Positions 47,293 to 59,603 are shown, counted from the first letter of the stretch. The stretch: DNA of 64,000 nt from Pithys albifrons albifrons (GCF_047495875.1 NC_092460.1:3100001-3164000), one strand, 5' to 3'. Numbers and translations: made by a program. The notes: generated by a model from the sequence alone, not told the origin.

Positions 47293-48474
47293 CTGAGCTT
47301 CCAGCACACCCTCCCAGAGCTCTGCTGGGCAGCAGAGCATGGAATGCACGTGGGGAATACAGGGAGCAGGGAGAGATGTTTTCCAGGAGGTAAAAATATT
47401 CTCCAGGGCTTGCATTGCCACTGAAATCTGATATTCCAGAAAATAATGGTGCTTTTAGTTAAAACGGGCTTATCACAAGCAGTAACATCACAAGGTTTGT
47501 CTTTCTCTACCCTAAAATATTTTTTAAGAAGGGGTTTTTATTCTGGTTGTGTGTATTGAGCAGTAACTCATGTTGCTGTGTTTGTCTCAGCAGTAAAACC
47601 AAAACAAAACTGCCTTGTGAGTATCCCCACCCCTCTGAATATCACACAGAATAAACCTCAGATAATTTAATACAATTAAGATTTTTCATAAGACAAAGCA
47701 AGAATAGACCTCGATGGTAAAGAAGAACAGGAAAATTTTATTTAAAGTAGAACTGCAAACCCATCAAACTATCAAAAGTTAGGAAAAGAAACTACTAAAA
47801 TTTAAGAATATTTAAAAATATTTTTAATATTCTAAAAATTTAAGAATATTTTTTAAGAAAAGGAGGGGATTAAGATAGTAGTTTAATTTTTGTATTGGAT
47901 TGCCAGGAAGAGCTGAAAGGTTTTATATTCTGATTGAAACTCCTGTTCTTAGTTGACCATGAGAAGCTCATTGAGTTGTTTCCATCTTGGCCATCACTGT
48001 ATTTTGACTGTTTTTTAGAATCTGAGGCTGAATTGCTTTGAATTGGGATTTATTTCCCCTGTTATACAGAATATGGTATTTTATTTCTCATTTTCAAACA
48101 GTCAGAAACAGAACTGAGATTGCCAAAAAATCAGGATAGATGGGAATTGTACTTCAAATTCCATACTCCAGGTACATCTACCACATGCAAATCCCCCTAA
48201 ATTCATCCCTCTGAAAGAGTGGAGTTGTAAAATAACTTATTTTTGTGCTGAAAATATTTATTGGCCTGAAAGTTGCCCATCATTCTGCTCTGTGCAGGTC
48301 ATATTGAATAGTTTGTACCACAGAAAGCAGAGTGGAGATGAGCTAAGAAGGGGTAAGTTCAAAACATGGTATATCCATTCATGAAAAATCCATTCCAGAC
48401 CCTTCCATGAAGTACCTGGAACCAAAGGAGATCTTATTTCTTCAAGATTTTTATCAGGTTTTTATACTGATCTA
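47293..48474. other. Unique AT-rich sequence
   Basis: Contains a locally repeated AAAATTTAAGAATATTT (47797 and 47834) in an A/T stretch. No gene supported. Confidence 0.45.
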
Positions 48475-48723
48475 ATTCTTGAAGTAATACATTAATCTGA
48501 CATTATTATAAACACATATTATAATGGTCCACATATTATAATGGACCACTGAGAGCTATTTTTATGATATTTTTAAATTAATATCTCTTTAATAATGGCG
48601 TATTTCCCTCTCAGATATTTGAGCACTCAGAATTCTGTGACACACGAGTCAATAAGTCAATACAATCCATTAACAAAAATTATCCTGTCTGGGTGTACAA
48701 ATTCAGGCACTTAGAAACAATCC

Positions 48724-49260
48724 TGTCACAGGTCTGGCCTCGCTGTTGCCAACCCTGGACTGGCCCCACCTTCCCCCTCCCAGAACCTTCCCAGCAAAGG
48801 AAAGGGAAAAGGAAAAAAACCCAAAAAACAGAAAAGACACGCACTCTAAAGAAACTGAACTGAATAAAAAGAATAAATTATATTTACTAACATTTACAAA
48901 CCACACTGTATACACAATACACAGGATCCCACCCCCCAGGGGAGAGGGGAAGGGAGAAAAGGGGATTGATGAGCCGGAAAATTGGGAAGACACCAACCCA
49001 ACCCAAAGAAACTGAATGAATCAGAACAAACACAATTAAAATCCTCAAGGAAAGGGAACAAGAATGAAACAATCTCACCCAGGACAGGAGAAACACCAGG
49101 GACTGGAGGGACCAGACTCCAACCACCTCCCTCCAGCTCCTCTGCCAAGGAAGGGAAGAAGCCACCAAACCACTCCCCCCCTGCTACCTGGAAGCCACGT
49201 GTGGAATACTTGTAACTTCCTTACATCCAATGGTTACTGAGGAAGCCATGGGTCAAACCA
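48724..49260 (-). mobile_element. LTR-like segment L, copy 1
   Basis: Read on the minus strand it starts TGGTTTGACCCATGG and ends CCTGTGACA, the TG...CA form of a retroviral LTR. Inside are a GTAAATATAATTTATTC stretch and TCAGTTCAGTTTCTTT. The style matches avian endogenous-retrovirus LTRs and part of the LTR at 26530-27262. No primer-binding site or internal region adjoins it. Confidence 0.65.
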
Positions 49261-49505
49261 TTCTTGAAGTAATATACTAATCTGATATTATAAACACAGG
49301 CATAAGCTGAAAATAGTGGGATCTGGACCACTGAGAGCTATTTTTATGATATTTTTAAATTAATACCTCTTTAATAATGGCATATTTCCCTCTCAGATAT
49401 TTGTGCACTCAGAATTCTCTGACACACGAGTCAATAAGTCAATACAATCCATTAATAAAAATTATCCTGTCTGTGTGCACAAATTCAGGCACTTAGAAAC
49501 AATCC

Positions 49506-50029
49506 TGTCGCAGGTCTGGCCTCGTTGTTGCCAACCCTGGACTGGCCCCACCTTCCCCCTCCCAGAACCTTCCCAGCAAAGGAAAGGAATAAAAAACCAG
49601 AAAAGACACACACTCTAAAGAAACTGAACTGAATAAAAAGAATAAATTATATTTACTAACATTTACAAACCCCACTGTATACACAACACACAGGATCTCA
49701 CCCCCCAGGGGAGAGGGGAAGGGAGAAAAGGGGATTGATTAGCTGGAAAATTGGGGAGACACCAACCCAACCTAAAGAAACTGAATGAATCAAAACAAAC
49801 ACAATTGAAAACCTCAAGGAAAGGGAACGAGAATGAAACAATCTCACCCAGGACAGGAGAACCACCAGGGACCAAAGGGACCAGACTTCAACCACCTCCC
49901 TCCAGCTCCTCAGCCAAGGAAGGGAAGGACCAAAAAAACCACTCCCCCCCTGCTACCTGGAAGCCACGTGTGGAATACTTGTAACTTCCTTACATCCAAT
50001 GGTTACTGAGGAAGCCATGGGTCAAACCA
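49506..50029 (-). mobile_element. LTR-like segment L, copy 2
   Basis: Same element as 48724-49260 with scattered substitutions and a shorter A-rich tract near 49580-49595, which accounts for its 524-bp length. Confidence 0.65.
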
Positions 50030-50274
50030 TTCTTGAAGTAATATATTAATCTGATATTATAAACACAGGCATAAGCTGAAAATAGTGGGATCTGGACCAC
50101 TGGGAGCTATTTTTATGATATTTTTAAATTAATATCTCTTTAATAATGGCATATTTCCCTCTCAGATATTTGTGCACTCAGAATTCTGTGACACACGAGT
50201 CAATAAGTCAATACAATCCATTAACAAAAATGATCCTGTCTGTGTGTACAAATTCAGGCACTTAGAAACAATCC

Positions 50275-50810
50275 TGTCACAGGTCTGGCCTCGCTATTGC
50301 CAACCCTGGACTGGCCCCACCTTCCCCCTCCCAGAACCTTCCCAGCAAAGGAAAGGGAAAAGGAAAAAAAAAAAAAAACAGAAAAGACACGCACTCTAAA
50401 GAAACTGAACTGAATAAAAAGAATAAATTATATTTACTAACATTTACAAACCACACTGTATACACAATACACAGGATCCCACCCCCCAGGGGGGAGGGGA
50501 AGGGAGAGAAGGGGATTGATGAGCCGGAAAATTGGGAAGACACCAACCCAACCTAAAGAAACTGAATGAATCAAAACAAAAACAATTAAAATCCTCAAGG
50601 AAAGGGAATGAGAATGAAACAATCTCACCCAGGACAGGAGAACCACCAGGGACTGGAGGGACCAGACTCCAACCACCTCCCTCCAGCTCCTCAGCCAAGG
50701 AAGGGAAGAAGCCACCAAACCACTCCCCCCCTGCTACCTGGAAGACCCGTGTGGAATACTTGTAACTTCCTTACATCCAATGGTTACTGAGGAAGCCATG
50801 GGTCACACCA
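50275..50810 (-). mobile_element. LTR-like segment L, copy 3
   Basis: Same element again; it differs from copy 1 by few substitutions and by a longer pure A run near 50364-50378. Confidence 0.65.
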
Positions 50811-51055
50811 TTCTTGAAGTAATATATTAATCTGATATTATAAACACAGGCATAAGCTGAAAATAGTGGGATCTGGACCACTGAGAGCTATTTTTATGAT
50901 ATTTTTAAATTAATATCTCTTTAATAATGGCGTGTTTCCCTCTCAGATATTTGTGCACTCAGAATTCTGTGACACACGAGTCAATAAGTCAATACAATCC
51001 ATTAACAAAAATTATCTTGTCTGGGTGTACAAATTCAGGCACTTAGAAACAATCC

Positions 51056-52302
51056 CCATCTGCCTGAGAGGATGCAAAGTGTAAATATGAACAGAACTGC
51101 TCAAACCTCTACCACCCAAATCACAAACTTGAAAATTCCACACTTTAGCATTTAATGCAATTGCAGCAGATGGGAAAATTTTTCTAGTTGTGGTGTTGAA
51201 GAAATCCCTCTGAAATGTACTGGTATATATTTCTTTTTTTTTTTTTCCTACAGATAAACAGCAAAATTGGCTTTTGAGGAACCCAAATCACCACCAGTTC
51301 TGTTTATAAATACACCAGCAAGCCTTAAAGTGCTTGCAATCAGAATTTCCACAGATGTTTTTCCTGAAGGGCAATAATAATCCCACATTTTGAGCAACTT
51401 TCCTACCTGGGAGCTGAAAATCTCCTTGCAGAAAATCTCCTCTGTAGCCTCCCCTTGCCAAAAGAGAGGCACAGAAAGAAAAGAGATGAGCACAAAGCAA
51501 TAAATTCTGGGCCAAATTCAACTTTTGAAGCTTGTTCCATGCTGGAGCTTTGACTCTTGGTTCCTGCTGGTGGAATTCAGGGATGCTGATCACTTATTTT
51601 ACCTTTTCACACTCATTTTCCCCCAGTGCTCTGAATTTTTCTCAGATCACCTCTCTCTGCTCAGCTTAATTAAAACTGGTTGAGATTGTTTGAAGGCAAG
51701 GATTTGTTCCACACCTTCTCTGCAGAGTTTCTCTCTAAGGGATGCTCCTCCTCCAAACATCCATAAGAAGATGACACAGAGAGTGTTTGGTGGGGCCATG
51801 GATTTGGCACATGGAATAATCACGTTCTCTCCACTTGCTACAAAGGAACAAACCAACAAAATCCAGGTTTTTTTGTAGATTATCCACTGCTGTAGTTATT
51901 TCCCAGGCAATCCAATTCCCAATAAATGCCCTCAATGGAAAGCAGAACAGTTTTGGTTGCTCTCACCTCCCCCAGGCTGAGTCACTGTGCCCTTCCCTCC
52001 TCCAAAAGTGGCAAGGAAGTTGATTTTGTTGGGATTAGACAAATGCAGGTGGTGAGGAGAGTTAATGATAGAACAGTGGGAAGGCAACAGCTCCTGGAGC
52101 ATGTCAAGCATTTCCCATCGAGCCTGACCTGTTTGGGAGCACCAGGGAGGAAACTTTTCCTGTGGAAATGGAAGTCTGGGGGAGCTCAGCACGTGGCATT
52201 GGCCCTGAATTCTTTTTTAGGATGAATTTGAGTGTTAAAAAGGGGGAGATAACAGCTGGACAATGATGACAGAAAGGGATAAGAGAGAAAAACAGCCTAA
52301 AA
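51056..52302. other. Unique sequence, nothing recognised
   Basis: T-rich tract near 51232-51247; no gene or repeat supported. Confidence 0.45.
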
Positions 52303-52411
52303 CACAACCCTGGGAGTGTTCAAGACCAGGCTGGACAGGGCTTGGAGGAACCTGGGCTGGTGGGTGAGCTTTAAGGTCCTTTCCAACCCAAACCATTCTG
52401 GGATTTTATGA
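52303..52411 (+). mobile_element. CR1 3' fragment
   Basis: CCTGGGAGTGTTCAAGACCA, GGCTGGACAGGGCTTGGAGG and TTAAGGTCCTTTCCAACCC, ending in CATTCTGGGATTTTATG. Confidence 0.88.
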
Positions 52412-52939
52412 AATCTTGCTTACAAAGAAGAAGTTTCTATGTTTCAAGTTCAGGGTTTGCAGTATCAGTGCTCCAAGGGGTTGCTGATATGAAATGATTT
52501 GTGTTACAGCAGTAAAAAGTTATTTACATGTGTGTAAACTTGGTGAAGAAGAGCTAAAGGTGAACAGAAAGCAGCAGCTGGTTCTTCTATCATAGAAATG
52601 TGCCTTTTCTTTGAATGCACCTTTATGCTTAATGACTTTTTTTTTAAAAAAAAACCCTATTATCACCTATTTTTCATGCTGGAAGGGACAGTGCTATCAC
52701 CTGAAAGGGAACATAAAAACACAGGGTAAGACAGTTCTGCCTCCTGTTCAAAGTGCCTCAATAATCAAAAGTCTCCCCTGCATAAAAACTCCCCCAGTTT
52801 CCTAAATCATCCTTTAGAAACTGTTTAAATCCACACTGTTCTTAACTCTGACATGTTTTGGGGTTGTGTCTTGTCCATCAGGCAGATGGAGCAAACCCTT
52901 AGTGGTATTAAAGTTTACCACAACTCATAAATGGATTAG
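52412..52939. other. Unique sequence, nothing recognised
   Basis: Nothing seen. Confidence 0.45.
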
Positions 52940-53020
52940 AATCATAAAGTCATTAAGATTGGGAAAGACCTCCAAGATCATTAATTCCAACTCCAACCAA
53001 GCACCAGCATTCCCACCTGG
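52940..53020 (-). mobile_element. CR1 3' tail fragment
   Basis: Reversed tail: AGAATCATAAAGTCATTAAG and GGGAAAGACCTCCAAGATCA. Confidence 0.8.
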
Positions 53021-53299
53021 AGAGCAAGAGCACACAGGGTGAGCACTGACACCAAATTTGTGGTGTCCTCTTCTGAACTGTCCTGCTTTGAAGTTCACAG
53101 AGCAAGGACAGGGGTGACCAGCAATTAAAAACCACTGCCTGTGATGAGCCTCATCAAATGGGTCCAGGGCACTGAATTAAGTGATATTAATGTGTGAGTT
53201 TATACAGCTGAGCTCATTAATTCAGGAGCAGTGGAGATCCAGAAGAACACAGGACACCCTCCACCCACCCAAGTCACTCAGCATGCAAAATCCACAGAA
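53021..53299. other. Unique spacer
   Basis: Nothing seen. Confidence 0.4.
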
Positions 53300-53381
53300 A
53301 ATCACAGAATCATAGAATGGATTGGGTTGGAAAAGACCTCCGAGGTCATCGAGTCCAACCCTTGGTCCAACTCCAGTCCCT

Positions 53382-54288
53382 TTACCAGATCATGGCACTC
53401 AGTGCCACGGCCAATCTGTGTTTAAAAACCTCCAGGGATGGGGAATCCACCCCCTCTCTGGGCAGCCCATTCCAATCCCTGAGCACTCTCTCTGCAAAGA
53501 ATTTCTTTCTGATCTCCAACTTCAATTTCCCCTGGCAGAGCTTGAGCCCATCGTGCCCCCTCGTCCTATTGCTGAGTGCCTGGGAGAAGAGACCAACCCC
53601 CACCTGGCCAGAACTTCCCTTCAGGCAGTTCCAGACAGTGCTGAGGTCACCTCTGAGCCTCCTCTTCTCCAGGCTGAACACCCCCAGCTCCCTCAGCCTC
53701 TCCCCACAGCACTTGTGCTCCAGTCCCTTCTCCAGCCTCGTTGCTCTTCTCTTCTCAGTTGGATTGGAAGAGACCTCTGAGATCATCAACCCTTGATCCA
53801 ACCCCACTGTGATCACCAGCCCAGGGCACAGAGTGCCCTGGGCTGGTGATCACAGTGGGGTTGGATCAAGACATGGTGGATTCTCTGTCCCTGGAGGTGT
53901 TTAAGAGGACACTCAGAGCCACATCCAGTCCCTTCTCCAGCCTCGTTGCTCTTCTCTGGCCCCGCTCCAGCCCCTCAATGTCCTTTCTGAACTGAGGGGC
54001 CCAGAACTGAACACAACACTCAAGGTGTGGCCTCCCCAAGGCAGAGTCCAGGGGAAGGGTCACTGCCCTGGGCCTGCTGGCCACGCTAGTTTGGATCCAG
54101 GCCAGGATCCCCTTGGCCTTCTTGGCCACCTGGGCACACTGGTGGCTCCTGTTGAGCTTCCTGTCCCTCAGTCCCCCCAGGTCCCTCTGCCTGGCTGCTC
54201 TCCAGCCACTCTGTGCCCAGCCTGGAGCGCTGCAGGGGGTTGGGGTGGCCAAAGGGCAGGACCTGCACTTGGCCTTGTTGAACTTCAT
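53382..54288 (-). pseudogene. CR1 ORF2 remnant split by the rearrangement (copy B)
   Basis: The minus-strand upstream half (54288 downward) reads RSCPLATPT ... [10 protein letters not shown], then switches in frame to DVALSV and ends at TSRDRESTMS with a stop, exactly as in copy A. The downstream half restarts at [13 protein letters not shown] and ends at AVALSAMIW. The catalytic RT boxes are lost to truncation. The identical fusion junction and stop in both copies show that the lesion predates their insertion. Confidence 0.82.
53792..53870. repeat. Perfect inverted repeat, 38-base arms, 3-base loop
   Basis: Left arm 53792-53829 (CTTGATCCAACCCCACTGTG onward) and right arm 53833-53870 are exact reverse complements around AGA. 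A transcript from either strand would fold into a long uninterrupted stem. Confidence 0.97.
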
Positions 54289-54293
54289 CCCAT

Positions 54294-55514
54294 GAAAAAT
54301 GGCAGTTCTTATTAAGAATGGAGCACTTGTACATTGTCCTGCAAACTACACTTCAGTTTTTTATCCAAATGTGGAATTTGCTTTCCCTGGAAGCAACTGG
54401 AAAGCTCTTTAGAGCTCAATGTCTGCAGCCCTTTGGGAAGCCCAAACCTCTGCAGAGACAATTCCAGCCTCGCTCTGCCCTTGCAGAACCTTCTCCCATT
54501 CCACAGGGAAAGAAATGTCTTTAACCTGGTTTCCCTTACAATGAAAAATAATGAACTTCATGTTGTCTGAGACTGGGAAACACCCACCCTGCTGCAGTTT
54601 AAAATGGGGTAGAACAACTATTGCTCCAGCAGCGTTTAGTGGTGGCACAGGGTGGGGTCAAGACCCTGAAAGATCACAAATCCAGCAATAAGAGATTCCC
54701 TCCTTGCATCCACAGAGCCAAATGTGCAGTAATAAATATTAAATAATGTTTCCAGCCAGAAGATGATCTGTATTCCACAGCTGTTTCATGCATTCCAGAC
54801 AGAGAACTGAATTAGCATCCCAGGGAGATATTTTATTTATGCTTTCTTATTTCCAAACTTGGGAAACAGGCACAAAACTCAGAAATGTAGAACTCCTTTT
54901 AGTTAATACAGATTTTGTTGTAATTTTTGTAGGCTTTAATAATTTAGGATGAAAATAGAAAACAAAAAGTCCTTTAGATTATCACTATTTGGGACTGAAA
55001 ATTTGCAGGGTTCTTCCTTTGAAGACCAGACAACTAAAACTGCCCAGAGAATTCTTAAAACTTCCTGTTGCAGAGAAATGAGGAAAGCCTTCATTGGAGG
55101 TGAGTCTTCTCATGGATTTTTGGTTTCATTGCAGCCCAACTAATGCCTTCAGTGGGTTTAACCTCCTTTACCACGTGGCAGCTGTGAGCAAAATACATTC
55201 CAACCCCTGAGTTTGGCATTCACTGGGCATGATCTCATTTTAAAAGACATTTCTGTGTGTAATTTGTTCACAGGGACATAATGCACATCCCTGGATTTCA
55301 GGAGAATCCTGGGGAATCTCCTTCACAGCACAGCCTGGTCACAAGGCCTGAACTTCACGTGCTCATGTTGCTGGAAGGACTTTTACAAAGGGTTTTGCTC
55401 CCCTGGGTGTTTGGGGAGGGGTCTTTGTTTGCATGTTTGTATTTTGGGAGATGTGGGTGTTTAAACCATCTGGGGGCAAGTTTAACCAGTTCCACTGATT
55501 CTATACATTGGGAT
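54294..55514. other. Unique sequence, nothing recognised
   Basis: No repeat or gene supported. Confidence 0.45.
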
Positions 55515-55638
55515 GAGTGTTCAAGGCCAGGCTGTGCCACCTGGTCCAGTGGAAGTTGTTCCTGCCCATGGCAGGGCCTTGGAATTAGATGATCTTTAAG
55601 GTCTCATCCAACCCAAACCATTCTATCATTCTATAAAT
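55515..55638 (+). mobile_element. CR1 3' fragment
   Basis: GTGTTCAAGGCCAGGCTG, TTCCTGCCCATGGCAGGGCC and TTTAAGGTCTCATCCAACCC, then the tail CATTCTATCATTCTATAA. Confidence 0.88.
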
Positions 55639-57876
55639 GGAGAGTATTTAGGGAGTGTCTTGCTGTCACTGAAAGCTGTTCCTTGTGTTTGAGAGTGAAT
55701 AACATCACTGTGAAAGTTGCTGGAAGAGGGACTGGGAGCTCAGGAGAGGAATGTCAGCTGGGGATGGAGCTTGAACAGGAAAGGATGGAGAAACAAAATC
55801 CTTGGATGGCAGCAGGTAGAAGGAAAGAGGGTTCTTGGAGGTAGAGACATCAGAGCTGGGGGTTCACAAGCACTTGTTTGGAGTGGGAATATCAGCAGCT
55901 GTGGGAATATCCATGATGGTGTGGATGAGAGCAGGGCTGGCAGGCAGACAGGCTGCTCCATGGCACTCCAAAACCCTGCAGGTGCCTTGAACATCCTCAG
56001 CAGCGGCACTCAGGTTCTTTTTCCCCTTCTCAGGACCTCAGATTGGGAGATTGGCACCAATCACCTGCAGGACACTCACAGAACCATCTCTTCAACTCTG
56101 CCATTCTCTTGCTGAGGGCACCTTTGTGCCTCCAGCTGCAGGGGCCAGCTCAGGGGTTCTCTGGCTGCAGAGGAGAGGCAGGGCTGGGGCTCAGCTGGCA
56201 TCTCATTGCCTGTTTGCCAGCATGTCCTTGGAACTGGAGCCTGCACACATCTGCCCACTGCTTCCTGATGGCACATTTCCCTCTCTGATGGCGCTCTCTG
56301 GATTCCCAGTCCAAGGTGTTCAAGTTGTTGAGAGGCTGCCCCAGGACTGATGGAACTGAACGGAGATTACTTGGAAAATGTTGAGCCACTGGTCATCTGG
56401 AACCCATTTCGTGCCTGCCAGGGAAAGGGAGAACAAAGTGCTCCAATTAGCTGGTGCTCATTTGCAACCGTGTCAGTTAATTAGCTGAAGGCCAACCAGA
56501 TGGAGGAGGATTTATCACACAGCTTTCAGGGGCCCAGGCACTGCACGTTGCCCAGTTTCAAGCACTTGGGATTTTTAATTTTTCCCTTTTTCCAGAAGGC
56601 TGAATACAGGAGGGGAAGGTGGACTCTCAATTCTTTCTTCCTTTCTGAGATGGGCTGGGTGCTCCTAAGGCTTCAGTTTCCAGCACACTGATTGGAACCA
56701 GGTGGCTGTCACCAAAAACTGCCTCTCATCAAAGATCCAGCTCTGCTCTGTGCCATGATGGATGTGAACTGGGAATGAAGTCAGGGCTGCAGGTACATTT
56801 GTTATGGAATTTATGTCTCCCTGTTGATCTCAGAGCCAAAGGGACAGAGGCAAGGACACAAATCCTGCCTTTCAAGCTGATCAGGTGGGCACAGTGAGGG
56901 GTGTGGAGCTGTCCAGCAACACCAGGGAGGGATGTGGGGATTGCAGATTGAGTCTGGAGTGAGGAGCTGCCAATCTGAATCTCCTCTTTCCTAGTCCAGC
57001 TCAGCTACAGGAATCTTGGAGAAATATTTGGCCTGTGGGTACACACAGGTGAGTCCATGTCCTAAACCATAATTATATATGAGTCAAATGGTCACATTGG
57101 CAATGTCACCTTTCTGCTATGACCACCTGTCCCCAAGAGCGCTGAGCATGCCTTGCCCCCAAGGCAGGGACCATCTGCACGTTCCCTCCCCCAGCCCTGA
57201 ATTTCTGAGAGCATTCAGTTTGCTGCAAGCACAGCTCATGCTCTGCTTCCCCAGACACTTGTCTGAGCCTCCCTGAGCTCAGGCTCCTCCACCATTTCTC
57301 GCTTCCTTTGACATTTCTTTCATTGCTCTCTCGTGCACCAGCTCACACTAACACATGTTACAACAGCAGCATCTCTTTGTAGCAGTAGTTTTAATTAGTC
57401 TCCACGTCCCCTGGGAGGGCTGTTTGCTCTCAAGCTTTCTGCAGGTGCCTGTTCTGGGCTGACTCACTGCATTACCTGCAGGTGAGACAATGCAGGAGCT
57501 CAGGGTGGTTGTTGCTGTTTAAGTGACTTGCCAAGTTCTCACCAGTGCACAGAATTCTCTGATCTTGGCTGATAAAATTTACTGGCAGTGTGGAAAGAAT
57601 AGTTTGAAAGATAAGGGAAGGGAAAGATGAATGTGGGCACTTTCACAGCTACTTCTGTGATTTTGGTATTCAGAGCCCACTTGCTTGAAAGGAAACTGAG
57701 TCTGAGTCCCATTGGTGGCTTTCAAGAATTCTTTGTTTCATTAAGAGCAAAAATGCAGGAAGTTGATCATAAAGATAAATAAGGCAATAGATGATACAGT
57801 GCAGCAAGTTATTTAATCCATGTTTTACTGTACTTACTATGACTAAACACAAGAGTAACTGGCAATGGATTGATAT
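55639..57876. other. Unique sequence, nothing recognised
   Basis: ORFs of up to 132 codons with no recognisable domain; no repeat seen. Confidence 0.45.
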
Positions 57877-58130
57877 CCCAGAATCCCAGAATATACTGAG
57901 TTGGGAGGGACCCACAGGGCTCATGGAGTCCAACCCTCAGCCCTGCTCAGGACCATCCCCAAGAGTCACTCCCTGTGCCCCAGAGCATCATCCAAACATT
58001 CCTGGAGCTCTGGCAGCCTTGGGGCTGTGCCCACTGCCCTGGGGGGAGTGCCCACCACCCTCTGAGGGAAGAGCATTTTCTAAGATCCAACCTAACCCTG
58101 CCCTGCCACAGCTCCAGTTATGCCATGAGG
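57877..58130 (-). mobile_element. CR1 3' end, same subfamily as 396-640
   Basis: Reversed tail CCCAGAATCCCAGAATATAC, GAGTTGGGAGGGACCCAC, then CTGGAGCTCTGGCAGCCTTG and CACCACCCTCTGAGGGAAG. Confidence 0.88.
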
Positions 58131-58550
58131 TCCTGCAGATCCTCCCTCTGAATCCACCACACACACTTCCCTATCATCATAGCTCTGTACAGAGCCTTGG
58201 ATAATGCCACAGTTTCCTGTGTTTGGCTGGCAGGCTCCATAAACCCTGACTCATTATTTTCACATCCTCCATCTTCTCATTCCAGCATGTTTGCCTGAAC
58301 CTGTGCCATGGTGTTCACAGCAACTCTGCTGAAACCTCTCACCTCCTCAGCAGTTTTGCTTCTCTTTAAGTCATGGAAAACATAAAACCTGGAAATTCTT
58401 TCTCAGTTTGCTTCCTGACACCTGGTATCTTCACTTTGCTTATGTGAGCTGCATCTTGGCCCATTTAATTAGTCTGATTGTGTGCTGGAGCTGATGGATT
58501 AACTGTAATCAAAGTATTTATTATAATGGACCACCTACCCCAGTTCTGTG
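58131..58550. other. Unique spacer
   Basis: Nothing seen. Confidence 0.4.
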
Positions 58551-58772
58551 AAGAATCACGGAGGGATGGAGGAGACCTCAAAGCCCATCCAGTGCCACCC
58601 CCTGCCATGGGCAGGGACACCTCCCACCAGCCCAGGTTGTTCCAAGCCCTGTCCAGCCTGGCCTTGGGCACTTCCAGGGGCAGCCACAGCTTCTCTGGGC
58701 ACCTGTGCCAGGCCCTGCCCACCCTCCCAGGGAAGGATTCCTTCCCAATATCTCATCTAAACATCATGATGG
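58551..58772 (-). mobile_element. CR1 3' end fragment
   Basis: GACCTCAAAGCCCATCCAGT, CCATGGGCAGGGACACCTCC, CTTCTCTGGGCACCTGTGCC and CCCTCCCAGGGAAGGATTCC in reverse orientation; the terminal tail is degraded. Confidence 0.88.
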
Positions 58773-59603
58773 GATATCCTGTAATATTTTCTTATGCCAA
58801 ATTCTTATGGATTTCAGCAGGATTTTAGAATGAATTGGATGAGGATATAATTTCTGTCTGGGAATGCCTGCATTGGAGCATCAGACCAGGGAGAACATGG
58901 GAAATCAGAGCTGAATTGTTTCTACCAGGGCTTGAGTTGTTTCTGTGGCAGAGCGCTGTGGTCAATATTGCCTGTTCCATTGAGTTATTGCCTTCATGAA
59001 GATTAATGGTGGTTTGAGGCCCTCAGCAAAAGTGAAATACTGGTTTATTTTAGTTTTAATTCGTAATTTAGTCTTCCCTTCTTCCCTGGTGGCATTGAAT
59101 GTCCTGCTCTCTTCTCTTGTTATATCCATGAAAAACAGAAGTGAAGCCAAAAGCGGAGATTGGAATTTGAGCACTCACTGCTGCTCCTCTCAGCAATATT
59201 GATCACTTCAATTATTGCCCTTTCAGGAATGAAGCCTGGAAAGGCACAGAGCTGTGGCAAGAGCAGCCAAGAGGCAGAAATGCCTGTCCCTGGTGCCAGG
59301 AGCAGGGCTTTTGTCCTCCCCTCCCTGCAGGAGGAGCAAACACTCAACCCCTCACCCAAGTGCACAGCGAACTGATGATGGTCCCTCAAAAAAGCATTTT
59401 ATTCTTGCATGTCTCCTGATTTCCTTGGGGTTTTTAATGCATTTCTGTCTGTGCCACACTTGAGCTGTGGATGTGGATTGAGCTGCTGCCTATGCAAGTG
59501 CTGCTTTTGTCTGAGACACTCAAAGGCTCAGGAAAATCTGCAGGAACTCTTGTTTTTTAAGACCCTGTGATTTCTGAACCTACATTTCTCTGACAGATAA
59601 ATA
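58773..59603. other. Unique sequence, nothing recognised
   Basis: Nothing seen. Confidence 0.45.

Larger units (their letters stand above)
48475..51055. repeat. LTR-bearing tandem macro-repeat, F-L-F-L-F-L-F
   Basis: Four copies of a 245-249 bp segment F (48475-48723, 49261-49505, 50030-50274, 50811-51055) alternate with three copies of a 524-537 bp LTR-like segment L. F always starts TTCTTGAAGTAATA and ends AAACAATCC. Markers inside F recur at spacings of 782, 769 and 781 bases. The outer F copies have no L beyond them. Confidence 0.93.
53300..54293 (-). mobile_element. Rearranged CR1 with hairpin insertion (copy B)
   Basis: Same architecture as 18259-19324: reversed CR1 tail and ORF2 up to about 53755, a foreign CR1 3' end plus an inverted segment, a repeat of the 32-bp junction stretch, then ORF2 to the 5' truncation at 54293 (ATCCCATGAAAAAT). 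The left and right flanks and the 5' end differ from copy A, so the two are separate insertions and not one duplicated locus. The hairpin arms here are 38 bases each and perfect. Confidence 0.9.

Noticed and set aside
46255..47421. 388-codon minus-strand ORF, the longest in the window
   Set aside because: It is antisense to a CR1 pol remnant and its protein recurs opposite every other long CR1 copy; its ends extend by chance into flanks. It is not a host gene.
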